From Lachnospiraceae bacterium (GTDB taxonomy: Bacteria > Bacillota > Clostridia > Lachnospirales > Lachnospiraceae), in contig CAJTGD010000003.1 of NCBI GenBank assembly GCA_910575475.1, positions 1-64,000 of the forward strand: a stretch of DNA of 64,000 bases. Direction: 5' to 3'. The position numbers and the translations under genes were made by a program. Within the stretch, counting starts at the first letter, position 1, and every line of letters begins with the position of its first letter. A model generated the notes under the pieces. It was not told the origin of the DNA, searched no databases, and saw only the letters and a program-made list of their open reading frames with translations. Positions 40,995-50,686 of this stretch are shown one piece after another.

Positions 40995-41060
40995 TTGACA
41001 ATCAATAAATAAACATACTATAATATTATTAGTATATATATGTACTAATAATATTATAGT
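40995..41060 (+). promoter_or_regulatory. MATE promoter with 44-bp palindromic operator
   Basis: TTGACA (40,995-41,000), 18-bp spacer and TATAAT (41,019-41,024) make a near-consensus promoter. Over the -10 box lies a palindrome with perfect 18-bp arms (41,017-41,034 and 41,043-41,060) around an 8-bp centre. The arms begin ACTATAATATTATTAGTA. It is the expected MarR binding site. Confidence 0.75.
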
Positions 41061-41134
41061 AAATACCATATTTCAAAAAACAATGAATGTGTTGAACGAA
41101 GGTACAATATGATTCAGCAAAGCAGGAGGTAAAA

Positions 41135-42179
41135 ATGAATCAGCGTGATTTAAGAATCTTTTTTCAATTTGTGCTCCCATCTGTATTGTCTTTCGCATTA
41201 TCGGGAGTTTATGCGATCGTAGATGTTTTTTTGTAGCATTGCCATTATTGCCCTGGGTGCAGCGCTGCAGATCATCGGAACCGGGCTGATCCCGTTTATC
41301 CGGAACCACGGCGGCTCCTTCTATGCGATGATCTCCATGATAGCAGGCTTTTTGACAAATATGCTTCTTGACTATGTATTTGTATGGGAATTAGATCAGG
41401 GAGTTGCCGGAGCCGCCATCGCAACGATCATCGGTCAGGGTGTCACGATGCTGATCGCACTGGTTTATTTATTGCGCAAAAAGCAGTTTACGTTACACAT
41501 TGCGTTTTCAAAGCTGGGAAAGACAGCGGCGGACATCATCAAGGTTGGGATTGCCCCCTTTGGCCTTGCCATGAGCCCGAATATCTCCCTGATCATTATC
41601 AACCGTTTCTCCGTATCCTATGGAGGCGAGAATGCAATCGCCACTTATGCGTGCATTGCCTATATCATCTGTATCATTTATCTGATCTTCCAGGGCGTGG
41701 GCGACGGATGCCAGCCGCTGCTCAGCCAGTGTTACGGGGAAAAGGATGATACCAGGATGAAAAGCTTCCGGAAAATGGCATATGCATTTGCCCTGATCTT
41801 ATCTGTAGCGGGATGCATTGTGATGTTTTTGATGAGGAACAGCTTAGGGATCCTGTTTGGCGCTTCCAGTGAAGTCAATATAGAGATCGCAAAGATCATA
41901 CCGATTTTCCTGGTTTCTGTGCCTTTTGTCGCAATCATCCGTATGGCGACTGCAAGCTTCTATGCAACGGAAAAAAGCATGTATTCTTATATTTTAACTT
42001 TTATAGAACCTGTTTTTATGCTGGTCCTCATGCTGATCCTGCCGCCTCTGTTCGGAGGCCAGATCATGATCTGGTGGAGTACTGTAAACGCAAGGATTTT
42101 GTCCGCACTCTTAGCTTTATTATTAAAACAGCGGGTAGATAAAGAGGATTTGTACAAAGGAGGCGAATTGACGAAATGA
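41135..42179 (+). pseudogene. Decayed MATE efflux gene (internal deletion and frameshift)
   Basis: ATG 41135 behind AGGAGGT encodes a normal MATE start (MNQRDLRIFFQFVLPSVLSF, then ALSGVYAIVDVFL) but meets TAG at 41,234. The rest of the transporter continues in another frame from about 41,223 (IALGAALQIIGTGLIPFIRN, GGSFYAMISMIAGFLTNMLL). Compared with intact MATE proteins about 100 residues between YAIVD and IALGA are missing. The deletion plus shift inactivates the gene. The promoter and operator are still excellent, so the loss may be recent. Confidence 0.8.
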
Positions 42180-42241
42180 TCCGGAACAAAATCCTGTATT
42201 TGAATGAACTGCCGCATATGTGCTCAGATTGACAAAGAAAA

Positions 42242-42329
42242 GGAGTGTCAGAATTTTCTTGTAAGTATCCGCAAAATGCCTGATTTATAGGATTTTACGA
42301 AAAAACTCACACAGAAAATCTGACACTCC
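42242..42329. repeat. 88-bp inverted-repeat element (MITE-like)
   Basis: GGAGTGTCAGA (42,242-42,252) and TCTGACACTCC (42,319-42,329) are perfect ends, and pairing goes on inward (TTTTCT/AGAAAA). The inside has no frame. The ends resemble IS terminal repeats. It may double as a terminator between the MATE relic and the nuclease gene. Confidence 0.5.
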
Positions 42330-42355
42330 CAAAAGAAAAATCCGGCTCCGTTTCC

Positions 42356-43252
42356 TTACCGCTTCGCCTTCCGGTACCCTGCATCCTCCGCTTCCTGTTC
42401 CGACTCAAAGATCACAAGATACTTCGAATCTGCCATCTCGTCATAAGCCGCCTGCCCCGGACAGTGAAAGATCTTCGACCTGGAATTGCCCCGGATCTCG
42501 CCCTGCTCTGTCTCCGCGCCGTAAGCTTCTGAACTGCCCAGGGAGCTTTCCCCGGTTTCATAATCAATCTCGATCCCCGGCTGGACATTATACACATATA
42601 CATGGAAGGAAATCCCGTCGCCTTCATCTTCTACCGAAAATGCCTCCATCTGCACGCCGTCCGCCAGCAGGTTATCCCCCTCGAAAACCGGAGTCACCCT
42701 GTACAGGACATGATTGCCGGTTTCCCTGACATAATCGGCCACCATATTTTCAAAGGGCAGCATCCCCTCTACATTCATATACCTGGTTCCCGTAATCAGA
42801 TTTTTTTCGTTTGCATTTTCACCGGAAAGCTGGTATCCGATCAAATGGCATCGGTTGTACAGATATTTTCCATCCACGATGTCATATTTCACAGTCTGCC
42901 ATCCGGTGGGCTTCACCTGGCCGATGCTTCCCCGCTTTTCCGTCGGCATCAGATCTGTCCCCACGCTGGCATAAGCCGTGCCGCATCTTCCCAGGCCGTC
43001 CAGTTCGGCGTATTGTTCGAAGGATTCTTCTGTCCATTCCTCCTTCGGGAAATCGGGTTCATTGCCGTTGATCTCTACGTAGGGTTCGCCGGAATACTCC
43101 GGAAGCTCCGACAGCGTAATGGTTTCCGTTTCCCTGGAATGCCCGCCTGTACTGCCGCTTAACGCATCCAGCTCTGCACATGCCGTTAATAACAGGCAGC
43201 ACAGCAATAACGGCAGCAGTCTCCAGCCAATCCGCTTACGTTCATTTTTCAT
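42356..43252 (-). CDS. Secreted DNA/RNA non-specific endonuclease lipoprotein
   Basis: A 298-residue protein. It has a lipoprotein signal (GWRLLPLLLCCLLLTAC, lipobox LTAC), then the nuclease domain of the EndA/streptodornase type (KYDIVDGKYLYNRCHLIGYQ with the catalytic His, then NEKNLITGTRYMNVEGM and Asn metal ligand). The C-terminus carries NSRSKIFHCPGQAAYDEM, an Ada-like metal-binding motif. It likely degrades extracellular DNA for nutrients or competence. It overlaps the upstream gene by 4 bp. Confidence 0.85.
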   Translation of the reverse strand: MKNERKRIGWRLLPLLLCCLLLTACAELDALSGSTGGHSRETETITLSELPEYSGEPYVEINGNEPDFPKEEWTEESFEQYAELDGLGRCGTAYASVGTDLMPTEKRGSIGQVKPTGWQTVKYDIVDGKYLYNRCHLIGYQLSGENANEKNLITGTRYMNVEGMLPFENMVADYVRETGNHVLYRVTPVFEGDNLLADGVQMEAFSVEDEGDGISFHVYVYNVQPGIEIDYETGESSLGSSEAYGAETEQGEIRGNSRSKIFHCPGQAAYDEMADSKYLVIFESEQEAEDAGYRKAKR

Positions 43253-43668
43253 CTTACCCTCCCGTAGACCTCCTTCGTAATCTTCTCATGGGACGCCCCT
43301 TTCAGTTCCTCCGTTCTTTGAAGCTCCCAGGATCCGTCGGTCAGCTCCAGTGGGAAATACCGATCAGCCGGATATCTCCGATTCCATTGATACAGGATCA
43401 CCGTCCGGATCTCATCCTCAAAACCGGAAATTGGGATGTCCTCCACAAAACAGGCGTCTTCCTCTCCTGCTTCCTTCAAAAAATCCTCTGATATTCTGAT
43501 AGCATTCTCCTGTACGTCCCCGAATAATTTACCGGAATACGCACTCATATACAGTTTCCTTCCGCCGCATTCCTGAAGGATGTCCCCGCATACCGCAGAA
43601 TCCCGGCTCTGCCGCCGGTGGTTGAACATCATTCCGTTTCTTTCATCCACACAGGCTATAATTATCAT
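43249..43668 (-). CDS. Conserved hypothetical protein
   Basis: A 139-residue cytosolic protein (MIIIACVDERNGMMFNHRRQ, then SRDSAVCGDILQECGGRKLY). ATG 43668 follows AGGAGAGAG; the longer frame to 43,746 lacks a site. Relatives in Lachnospiraceae are sometimes labelled ribonuclease Z, but no MBL zinc motif is present here. It is translationally coupled to the secreted nuclease, so a related role is possible. Confidence 0.6.
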   Translation of the reverse strand: MIIIACVDERNGMMFNHRRQSRDSAVCGDILQECGGRKLYMSAYSGKLFGDVQENAIRISEDFLKEAGEEDACFVEDIPISGFEDEIRTVILYQWNRRYPADRYFPLELTDGSWELQRTEELKGASHEKITKEVYGRVR

Positions 43669-43840
43669 TGTCTCTCTCCTGCCTATTCCAATTCCACAAC
43701 CATTGCTCGTTATTCCACACAGCTGGCATTTTTTGATACATTCCAATTATACCTGCTGTCCGGCAGCTTTGCAAGAGTGTGCTGCATAACAAAAAAGTAC
43801 GGAGCGTTTCTGCACTCTCCGCACTTTTTCTCTCTCATAT

Positions 43841-45058
43841 TCACCCAGCCTGCTTGATCCGCTCGATTGCCGCCACCGTATTTTCATAACTGCCGAATGC
43901 CGTCAGACGGAAGTATCCTTCTCCGCTGGGCCCGAACCCGGAGCCCGGAGTCCCTACGACCCCTGCCTGCTCCAGCAAATAGTCAAAGAATTCCCATGAA
44001 GTCATCTTTCCCGGTGTTTTCAGCCAGATATAGGGCGCGTTGATCCCGCCCGACACACTGTAGCCCGCGCTTTTCAATCCCTCATAGATGACCTTTGCGT
44101 TATTCATATAATAGGCGATCTGCCCCGCAAGCTGCGCCTTACCTGCTTCGGAATACACGGCCTCCCCTGCCTTCTGTACGATATATGGAGCACCGTTGTA
44201 TTTTGTGCCGTGGCGCCTTGCCCACAGGGAATGGAGCGTCACATCCCCGCACTTCAATTCCTTCGGAATAACGGTCGCCCCTAGACGCACCCCGGTAAAT
44301 CCGGCGTTCTTCGAAAAGCTGCGCAGCTCGATGGCACAGGTTCTCGCCCCTTCGCATTCATAGATCGTGTGGGGCACATCCTCCTCGGAAATGTAAGCCT
44401 CATAGGCAGCATCGTAGATGATCACCGCCCCGGTCTTGTTGGCATAATCCACCCACTCCTGAAGCTGCGCTTTCGTGATCGTGGAACCGGTCGGGTTATT
44501 GGGGAAACACAGGTAAATGATATCCGGCGTCTCCTTCGGCAGCTCCGGCGCAAAATCTGTCTCCGCCGTACAGGGCATGTAGATCACGTCGCTCCATGTC
44601 TCCGCCGCCGGATCATAAGTCCCGGTCCTGCCCGCCATCACGTTGGTGTCCACATAGACCGGATACACCGGGTCGCAGACCGCGATCTTGTTGTCGATAC
44701 TAAAAATCTCCTGGATATTTCCGGAATCACACTTGGCTCCGTCGGAAATGAATACCTCGTCGGCGGAGATATCGCATCCCCGCGCCTGGTAATCCTGCTT
44801 CGCCATGGCGCTGCGTAAAAATTCGTACCCCAGATCCGGGGCGTATCCATGAAATGTCTCCGCACTCGCCATCTCATCCACCGCGCTGTGCAGGGAATCA
44901 ATGATCGCCGGCGCCAGCGGCTGGGTCACATCACCGATTCCCAGACGGATGATGGATTTGTCCGGATTCGCCTCCGTGTAGGCGGCCACCTTTTTTCCAA
45001 TTGTGGAAAACAGATAGCTTCCCGGCAGTTTCAGATAATTCTCATTAATTTTAAACAT
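43841..45058 (-). CDS. dapL: LL-diaminopimelate aminotransferase
   Basis: A 405-residue class I/II PLP aminotransferase that converts tetrahydrodipicolinate and glutamate to LL-diaminopimelate. It begins [20 protein letters not shown] as DapL does, with the PLP lysine in [15 protein letters not shown] (about residue 250) and [12 protein letters not shown] 45058 follows AGGAGATCATAAAT. It works just before dapF, encoded upstream on the same strand, in lysine and cell-wall precursor synthesis. Confidence 0.95.
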   Translation of the reverse strand: MFKINENYLKLPGSYLFSTIGKKVAAYTEANPDKSIIRLGIGDVTQPLAPAIIDSLHSAVDEMASAETFHGYAPDLGYEFLRSAMAKQDYQARGCDISADEVFISDGAKCDSGNIQEIFSIDNKIAVCDPVYPVYVDTNVMAGRTGTYDPAAETWSDVIYMPCTAETDFAPELPKETPDIIYLCFPNNPTGSTITKAQLQEWVDYANKTGAVIIYDAAYEAYISEEDVPHTIYECEGARTCAIELRSFSKNAGFTGVRLGATVIPKELKCGDVTLHSLWARRHGTKYNGAPYIVQKAGEAVYSEAGKAQLAGQIAYYMNNAKVIYEGLKSAGYSVSGGINAPYIWLKTPGKMTSWEFFDYLLEQAGVVGTPGSGFGPSGEGYFRLTAFGSYENTVAAIERIKQAG

Positions 45059-45075
45059 ATTTATGATCTCCTGTT

Positions 45076-45208
45076 ATGTAACCAATTTGCGTAGCAAATT
45101 GATTGCCTACTGAATGTAACCACTTGCATAGCAAGTGATTGCCTGCCCGCCATCTGCGAAGCAGATTTTTAATGCGGGCAATTCCCGTATCGTTTTTTCA
45201 TACGATAC
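45076..45208 (-). repeat. Tandem hairpin repeats between dapF and dapL
   Basis: Two 32-33 bp units starting ATGTAACCA (45,076 and 45,114) each contain a small hairpin: CAATTTGC-GTA-GCAAATTG and CACTTGC-ATA-GCAAGTG. The stems changed together, keeping pairing. A third, ATCTGC-GAA-GCAGAT, sits inside GCCCGC/GCGGGC (45,146-45,178), a likely dapF terminator. GTATCG/CGATAC follows at 45,187. Confidence 0.6.
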
Positions 45209-45243
45209 TTTATACTACCTATGTGTCAAAATGAAGTCCGTGC

Positions 45244-46080
45244 TCACACCTCAGGCCACTCGCCGTCAAATACCACCTCTGCCGGCCCGGTCATATAAAC
45301 CCTGTCTTTTTCCCGGTCCCACCGGATCTGCAGTTCCCCGCCCAAAAGCTTCACCGTCACTTCCTCTTCGGTGTAGCCATTCAGCACACAGGCCACCGCC
45401 ACCGCACAGGCTCCGGTGCCGCAGGCCAGGGTTTCTCCGGATCCCCGCTCCCACACGCGCATCTCTGCCGTTTGTCTGTCCAGCACATGGGCAAATTCCG
45501 TATTGACCCGGTTCGGAAAGCATTCGTGGTGCTCAAACAGCGGCCCGATCTTCTCAATCTCCAGATTTTTCACATCCTTCAGAAAGACTACCCCATGGGG
45601 ATTGCCCATGGATACTCCTGTTATGCGGTACTCCATATCATCCACCCGGATCGGTTCGTCTAAAACCCGGTTTCCCAGACCGATGATCGGTATCTGTTCC
45701 GCCTCTAGTACCGGGCTGCCCATATCCACCTTCACCAGCCTGACCCTGCCCTCTTCCACGATCAGATCCAGATACTTGATTCCTCCAAGAGTCTCTATGG
45801 AAATATGGGTCTGATCCGTCAGACCGTAGTCATAGACATATTTTGCCACACAGCGGATCCCATTGCCGCACATCTCCCCGCGGGAGCCGTCCGCATTGTA
45901 CATCTCCATCTCAAAATCCGCCTTCTCGGAGGGCTTAATCAGGATCAAGCCGTCAGCCCCGATCCCAAAGTGCCGGTCGCTGACCCGCACCGCTGTCTCC
46001 GAAGGGCGCGCTACCTTTTCCTCAAAACAATTGACATAGACATAGTCATTTCCCAGGCCCTGCATCTTTGTAAATCTCAT
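45244..46080 (-). CDS. dapF: Diaminopimelate epimerase
   Basis: A 278-residue enzyme that epimerises LL- to meso-diaminopimelate. Both catalytic Cys are visible: GEMCGNGIRCVAKY (about residue 73) and TLACGTGACAVAVA (about residue 217). The N-terminus MRFTKMQGLGNDYVYVN is typical. ATG 46080 follows GAGGAAATAAAGAA. It precedes dapL by 185 bp with hairpin repeats between, so they may be transcribed separately. Confidence 0.95.
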   Translation of the reverse strand: MRFTKMQGLGNDYVYVNCFEEKVARPSETAVRVSDRHFGIGADGLILIKPSEKADFEMEMYNADGSRGEMCGNGIRCVAKYVYDYGLTDQTHISIETLGGIKYLDLIVEEGRVRLVKVDMGSPVLEAEQIPIIGLGNRVLDEPIRVDDMEYRITGVSMGNPHGVVFLKDVKNLEIEKIGPLFEHHECFPNRVNTEFAHVLDRQTAEMRVWERGSGETLACGTGACAVAVACVLNGYTEEEVTVKLLGGELQIRWDREKDRVYMTGPAEVVFDGEWPEV

Positions 46081-46192
46081 TTCTTTATTTCCTCATTTCT
46101 GCTGTGATGTCATAACTCTGCTGTCTGGAAATTCGCTTTCCCTGACAGACGAACGGCAGGTCTCAGCCCCGTCTGCTACCGTTCTGAATAGT

Positions 46193-46747
46193 TTACACCG
46201 TATCCCGCATAATCGTCAACACCATCTGCGCAGTTTCCAGCATATTTGTCCCGCTGTCCATGCTGCTTTTCTGCAAATACCGGTGAGCCTCTTCCTCAGA
46301 CATGTGGTTCCGCTCCATCAGAAGAGCCTTCGCCTCTGAGATCACAGCCTTCTGCTCTGCACTCCGGTTCTTCGCCGCCTCCCGCCGCTTCTTTCTCCTG
46401 CGCTGGATCCCCTGCCGCAGCATTTCCACACTGTTGAGCAGATCATAGACCTTGAGGGGCATGGGCAGACCCAGAACGCCTGGTTCCAGTCCGTCGCTCC
46501 ACTTCTCCGGCGAAGAGATCAGAAGCATTTCAAAGGTGTCCGGCAGGCATTCCCGAAGCTCCGAGTACATCATATCCTTCATCCGGTATCCGCAGATCAC
46601 GATCCCTTCATCCATCGTATCCGCGCACTGCAGCGCCTGGGCGCCCGTTGTACACACCCCGGCCGCATCCAGGCCATTGCGGTTCAGGATATTCCGGATA
46701 TTTACTCCCACTTCCTTTTTGGGAAATACAATGATCATATGAACCAT
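46193..46747 (-). CDS. ANTAR-domain response regulator
   Basis: A 184-residue protein with a degenerate receiver-like N-terminus (MIIVFPKKEVGVNIRNILNR) and a C-terminal ANTAR RNA-binding domain (AVISEAKALLMERNHMSEEE, then AHRYLQKSSMDSGTNMLETA). ANTAR proteins bind paired hairpins in leader RNAs and prevent termination. The usual phospho-acceptor Asp is not obvious. Its place just after glnA and near glnN, both with terminator-like leaders, points to nitrogen control. ATG 46747 follows GGGGGTGAG. Confidence 0.85.
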   Translation of the reverse strand: MVHMIIVFPKKEVGVNIRNILNRNGLDAAGVCTTGAQALQCADTMDEGIVICGYRMKDMMYSELRECLPDTFEMLLISSPEKWSDGLEPGVLGLPMPLKVYDLLNSVEMLRQGIQRRRKKRREAAKNRSAEQKAVISEAKALLMERNHMSEEEAHRYLQKSSMDSGTNMLETAQMVLTIMRDTV

Positions 46748-46859
46748 CTCTGCTCACCCCCAGCCTGTTCCCCAATCGCAGACACGGATTTTCTGATCTT
46801 CGATACAGACTCCGCAAGTCTGACCGTCTCAGCCGTCCTGCCGCGGACCGTTCGCCCCG

Positions 46860-48191
46860 TCATACCTTATACAGATAATTCGCGATCTCCCAGTCTGTCA
46901 CCTGCATACAGTAATCCTGGTATTCCTGCTTTCTGGCTGCTATGATATCCGATGCCAGCTTCTGCCCCAGCACCTCCCGGATATATGCATCCTGCTCCAG
47001 CTCCCTCACGGCTTCCCCCAGATTTGCAGGAAGCTTCTCGATCTGCAGCCTTGCCCGTTCCTCATCTGTCATTGCCTGGATATTCCTGTCGATGCCCTCC
47101 GGCGGCAGGATCTGATTCCGGATCCCGTCCAGGCCGGCAGCCAGCAATACCGCAAATGCCAGATACGGATTTGCCGAAGAATCCGGGCTTCTCAGCTCAA
47201 TCCTGGCATGCTCTCCCCGCACAGGCGGAATCCGCAGCAGAGGATTCCTGGTGCTTGCGGACCATCCCAGGTAAACCGGAGCCTCAAATCCCGGCACCAG
47301 CCGTTTATAGGAGTTTACCGTAGGATTGGTGATGCAGGTAATTGCCTGCATATGCTTCATCAGCCCGCCCATGAAATAATAAGCTTCCCGGCTGATCCCA
47401 TTGGGATCCTCGTCGTCCCGGAAAATGTTTTTCCCGTCCTTGTGCAGGGACAGGTTCAGATGCATCCCGGAGCCTGCGGTTTCCGTCTTCGGCTTGGGCA
47501 TGAATGTGGCGTGAAGGCCGTGCCGCTTCGCAATGGTCTTGACGACCATCCGGAAGGTCATGATATTGTCCGCCGTGACAAGCGCCTCGTCAAACTGGAA
47601 ATCAATCTCATGCTGGGCAGGCGCGGTTTCATGATAAGAGGATTCGATGACAAACCCCATCTCTTCCAGGGTCAGCACCATATCCCGCCGGGCATTTTCC
47701 CCGAAATCCAGCGGACCCACGTCAAAATAACCTCCCTGTTCGTGGGTCAGAGTCGTCGGAAGTCCGTCCTCATCCGTATGGAACAGGAAAAATTCACATT
47801 CCGGCCCCGCCTTCATGGTATACCCCATCTTCTCCGCCTCTGCCAGCACCTTTTTTAAGACTTGCCGCGGATCGCTCTCGCAGGGTCTGCCGTCCGAACA
47901 ATGGATATCGCAGATCAGCCGCGCCACCTTGCCCTGCTGGGGACGCCATGGAAAAATTTCAAATGTATTCAGATCCGGATACAGATACAGATCCGACTCC
48001 CCCGCCCCTGGAAAGTCGCGTATGGGGGAAGCGTCGAACATGCACTGGTTATCCATGGCTTTTTTCAGCTGGCTTACCGTCACCGCCATATTTTTCATGG
48101 TCCCGTATATATCAGTAAACTGCAGACGGATAAAGCCCACATCCTCATCCTCTACCATCTCCATGATATCTTTTCTTGTATAATTATGCAT
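46860..48191 (-). CDS. glnA: Glutamine synthetase, type I
   Basis: A 443-residue GSI enzyme. N-terminal beta-grasp (VGFIRLQFTDIYGTMKNMAV), catalytic region with ECEFFLF, SYHETAPAQHEIDFQF, GSGMHLNLSLHKDG and RIPPVRGEHARIELRS. The Tyr adenylylation site region is absent, as in GSI-alpha. It makes glutamine from glutamate, ammonia and ATP. ATG 48191 follows AGCAGGAGGCACAGG. Its leader contains a terminator and a competing antiterminator. Confidence 0.95.
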   Translation of the reverse strand: MHNYTRKDIMEMVEDEDVGFIRLQFTDIYGTMKNMAVTVSQLKKAMDNQCMFDASPIRDFPGAGESDLYLYPDLNTFEIFPWRPQQGKVARLICDIHCSDGRPCESDPRQVLKKVLAEAEKMGYTMKAGPECEFFLFHTDEDGLPTTLTHEQGGYFDVGPLDFGENARRDMVLTLEEMGFVIESSYHETAPAQHEIDFQFDEALVTADNIMTFRMVVKTIAKRHGLHATFMPKPKTETAGSGMHLNLSLHKDGKNIFRDDEDPNGISREAYYFMGGLMKHMQAITCITNPTVNSYKRLVPGFEAPVYLGWSASTRNPLLRIPPVRGEHARIELRSPDSSANPYLAFAVLLAAGLDGIRNQILPPEGIDRNIQAMTDEERARLQIEKLPANLGEAVRELEQDAYIREVLGQKLASDIIAARKQEYQDYCMQVTDWEIANYLYKV

Positions 48192-48224
48192 CCTGTGCCT
48201 CCTGCTCTTTTCTGTTTATTTTTT

Positions 48225-48359
48225 GGAGGATCCTGCGGCCTCCTGATACGCTCTGCTGAAAAAGGACGTTCTTCTTTTCGAAAAACGTCCCTTCAGTTTT
48301 ATCATTTTCGTCAATCTGCCGACAGTAAAACTTTTTCTCAGCAGAATCACAGACCGTCC
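48225..48359 (-). promoter_or_regulatory. glnA leader with terminator/antiterminator
   Basis: GGACGTT and AACGTCC pair (48,290-48,264, minus strand) and are followed by TTTTTC, a terminator. CTGCTGAGAAAAAG (48,344-48,331) can instead pair with CTTTTTCAGCAG (48,264-48,253), consuming the T run, while its other option is a hairpin with TCGGCAGA. The switch suits control by the ANTAR protein encoded downstream. Confidence 0.55.
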
Positions 48360-50474
48360 CTACACTTCAAAAATCAGGTCCCCATAAGAAGGCATCGGCC
48401 ATACTTCCTTATCCACGATCATTTCCAGCTGGTCTACAGGCGCCCGCAGCGCCTCCATTGCCGGAAATACATCCGTATGATAATAATTTGCCTGTACCGG
48501 TCCTTCTTCCTTCGCCGCAGCTTCCTCTGTCACCCGGATCAGTGCCTCCAGAGCATCCTTCGTATCTTTCAGGAGCGCGGAAACCTCTGTCAGCAGCCCA
48601 GACTGTACACTCACATCCGCACCTGCCGCCTTGACTGCCAGAATGGTGTCTGCCAGAGTCTTCGTATAGCCCATCACCGCAGGAATAATCTGCTTGCTGG
48701 CCATATCGATCATGGTACGCGCCTCAATGTTGATGGCCTTCGCATATGATTCATACTGGATCTCCGCACGGGATTCCAGCTCAGCCTTTGTAAATACGTT
48801 GAACCTCTCAAACAGCTCCACGGCTTTGTCCGTGGTGATGGAGGGGATCGCCTCTACCATGGATTTGATATTCGGAAGCCCTCTTCTCTCCGCTTCTTTG
48901 ACCCATTCCTCGGAATATCCGTTTCCGTTGAATACAATCCGCTGGTTCTCGATCATATATTTCTTGATCAGATCATGCACTGCCATATCAAAATCATCTG
49001 CACTTTCCAGGACTTCACAGGCATCCGCAAATGCTTCCGCAACAATAGTATTCAGCACAATGTTGGGATTTGCGATAGAATCCCGGGAACCCACCATACG
49101 GAACTCAAATTTATTTCCCGTAAATGCAAACGGCGAAGTTCTGTTTCTGTCTGTCGCATCCTTGGACAGATCCGGAAGCGTGGTCACACCGGTCTGCAGC
49201 TTGCCGCCCTTTAAGCTGTGTGTCGCTTCTCCGGTGCTGATGAGCTGCTCCATCACATCCTCGAGCTGCTCCCCGAGGAAAATGGAAATGATCGCCGGAG
49301 GCGCCTCGTTTGCACCAAGCCTGTGGTCATTTCCCGGATCTGCCGCAGACTCCCGAAGCAGATCCGCATGCTTGTTGACCGCCTTTAAAATACAGGACAG
49401 TACCAGCAAAAACTGTGTATTCTCGTGGGGTGTCCTGCCCGGGTCCAGCATGTTGATGCCATCGTCCGTTGTGATGGACCAGTTGTTGTGCTTGCCGGAA
49501 CCATTGACCCCTGCAAAGGGCTTTTCATGGAGCAGGCACTTCATCCCGTGCTGGCATGCGACCCGCTTCAATGTCTGCATCACGATCTGGTTGTGGTCTA
49601 CCGCAATGTTGGCCTCCGCATAGATGGGAGCCAGCTCATGCTGTGCCGGCGCCACCTCGTTGTGCTGAGTCTTGGCCGTCACGCCCACCTTCCACAGTTC
49701 GATGTTCACGTCCCGCATAAAGCCCGCGATCCTCTGGCGGATGGTGCCGAAATAATGGTCATCCAGCTCCTGGCCCTTGGGCGGCATGGCGCCGAACAGG
49801 GTACGTCCGGTATAGATCAGGTCTTTCCTCTGCTCAAACTTTTCCGCATCCACCAGGAAATATTCCTGCTCCGGACCTACGGACGGGGTGACCTTCTTGG
49901 AGGTGGTATTTCCAAACAGACGGAGGAGCCTGAGCGCCTGTACGTTGATGGCTTCCATGGACCGCAAGAGAGGCGTCTTCTGATCCAGCGCTTCTCCTGT
50001 ATAGGAACAGAATGCCGTCGGGATACAGAGTGTAGCGCCTGCCGCGTCCTGTCTCACAAATGCGGGAGAGGTGCAGTCCCACGCTGTATATCCTCTTGCT
50101 TCAAAGGTAGCGCGCAAGCCCCCTGACGGAAATGAGGATGCGTCCGGCTCTCCCTTGATCAGCTCTTTTCCGGAAAAGCTCATCAGGATCTTTCCGCTGG
50201 GAAGCGGGGCGGAGATAAATGAATCATGCTTCTCGGCCGTCACACCGGTCAGAGGCAGAAACCAGTGGGTGTAGTGGGTCGCGCCCTTCTCAATGGCCCA
50301 TTCCTTCATCTCATGGGCGATCACATCCGCTGTCTCAAGATCCAGTTCCTTCCCCTCTTCAATCGTCTTTTTCAGGTTCTTGTACACTTTCTTCGGCAGA
50401 CGCGCCTGCATCACCATATCGTTAAATACATTTTCCCCAAAAATATCTGCTACGTTGAAAAATTCTGTGCTCAT
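48360..50474 (-). CDS. glnN: Glutamine synthetase, type III
   Basis: A 704-residue GSIII enzyme ([20 protein letters not shown] at the start; [37 protein letters not shown] and [20 protein letters not shown] in the catalytic part). ATG 50474 follows AAAGGAAGGAATT; the frame upstream to 50,600 is leader sequence. It is followed by glnA on the same strand. Two glutamine synthetase types together are common in this family. Confidence 0.95.
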   Translation of the reverse strand: MSTEFFNVADIFGENVFNDMVMQARLPKKVYKNLKKTIEEGKELDLETADVIAHEMKEWAIEKGATHYTHWFLPLTGVTAEKHDSFISAPLPSGKILMSFSGKELIKGEPDASSFPSGGLRATFEARGYTAWDCTSPAFVRQDAAGATLCIPTAFCSYTGEALDQKTPLLRSMEAINVQALRLLRLFGNTTSKKVTPSVGPEQEYFLVDAEKFEQRKDLIYTGRTLFGAMPPKGQELDDHYFGTIRQRIAGFMRDVNIELWKVGVTAKTQHNEVAPAQHELAPIYAEANIAVDHNQIVMQTLKRVACQHGMKCLLHEKPFAGVNGSGKHNNWSITTDDGINMLDPGRTPHENTQFLLVLSCILKAVNKHADLLRESAADPGNDHRLGANEAPPAIISIFLGEQLEDVMEQLISTGEATHSLKGGKLQTGVTTLPDLSKDATDRNRTSPFAFTGNKFEFRMVGSRDSIANPNIVLNTIVAEAFADACEVLESADDFDMAVHDLIKKYMIENQRIVFNGNGYSEEWVKEAERRGLPNIKSMVEAIPSITTDKAVELFERFNVFTKAELESRAEIQYESYAKAINIEARTMIDMASKQIIPAVMGYTKTLADTILAVKAAGADVSVQSGLLTEVSALLKDTKDALEALIRVTEEAAAKEEGPVQANYYHTDVFPAMEALRAPVDQLEMIVDKEVWPMPSYGDLIFEV

Positions 50475-50667
50475 AATTCCTTCCTTTCTGTTTGATCCAT
50501 TAAAAACCATCGGGAAATCGCTTGATTCGGCCGCGTCAGTTTTTATACTATGTACATGCCATTTCCCGGCAGTTCCCGAAAGTAAAAGAGGACACTCCAA
50601 GCATTCTTGGAACGTCCTCGTTCTTTTCTACGTCTGTCAGTATAACTCAATCCTTCCAAAAAGGCAA
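50475..50667 (-). promoter_or_regulatory. glnN promoter and leader terminator
   Basis: Promoter on the minus strand: TTGCCT (50,667-50,662), 17-bp spacer, TATACT (50,644-50,639). The leader has GAGGAC..CCAAG/CTTGG..GTCCTC (50,619-50,588) followed by TTTTACTTTC, a likely terminator. Farther on, CGGGAAAT and ATTTCCCG can pair. The layout resembles the glnA leader. Confidence 0.5.
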
Positions 50668-50686
50668 GTAATTTTTAAACTTTTTT

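Noticed and set aside
49425..50126. Long plus-strand frames opposite glnN, glnA, guaA, the AraC regulator and asparagine synthase genes
   Set aside because: They mirror well-supported minus-strand genes in GC-rich DNA and have no ribosome sites or known motifs.
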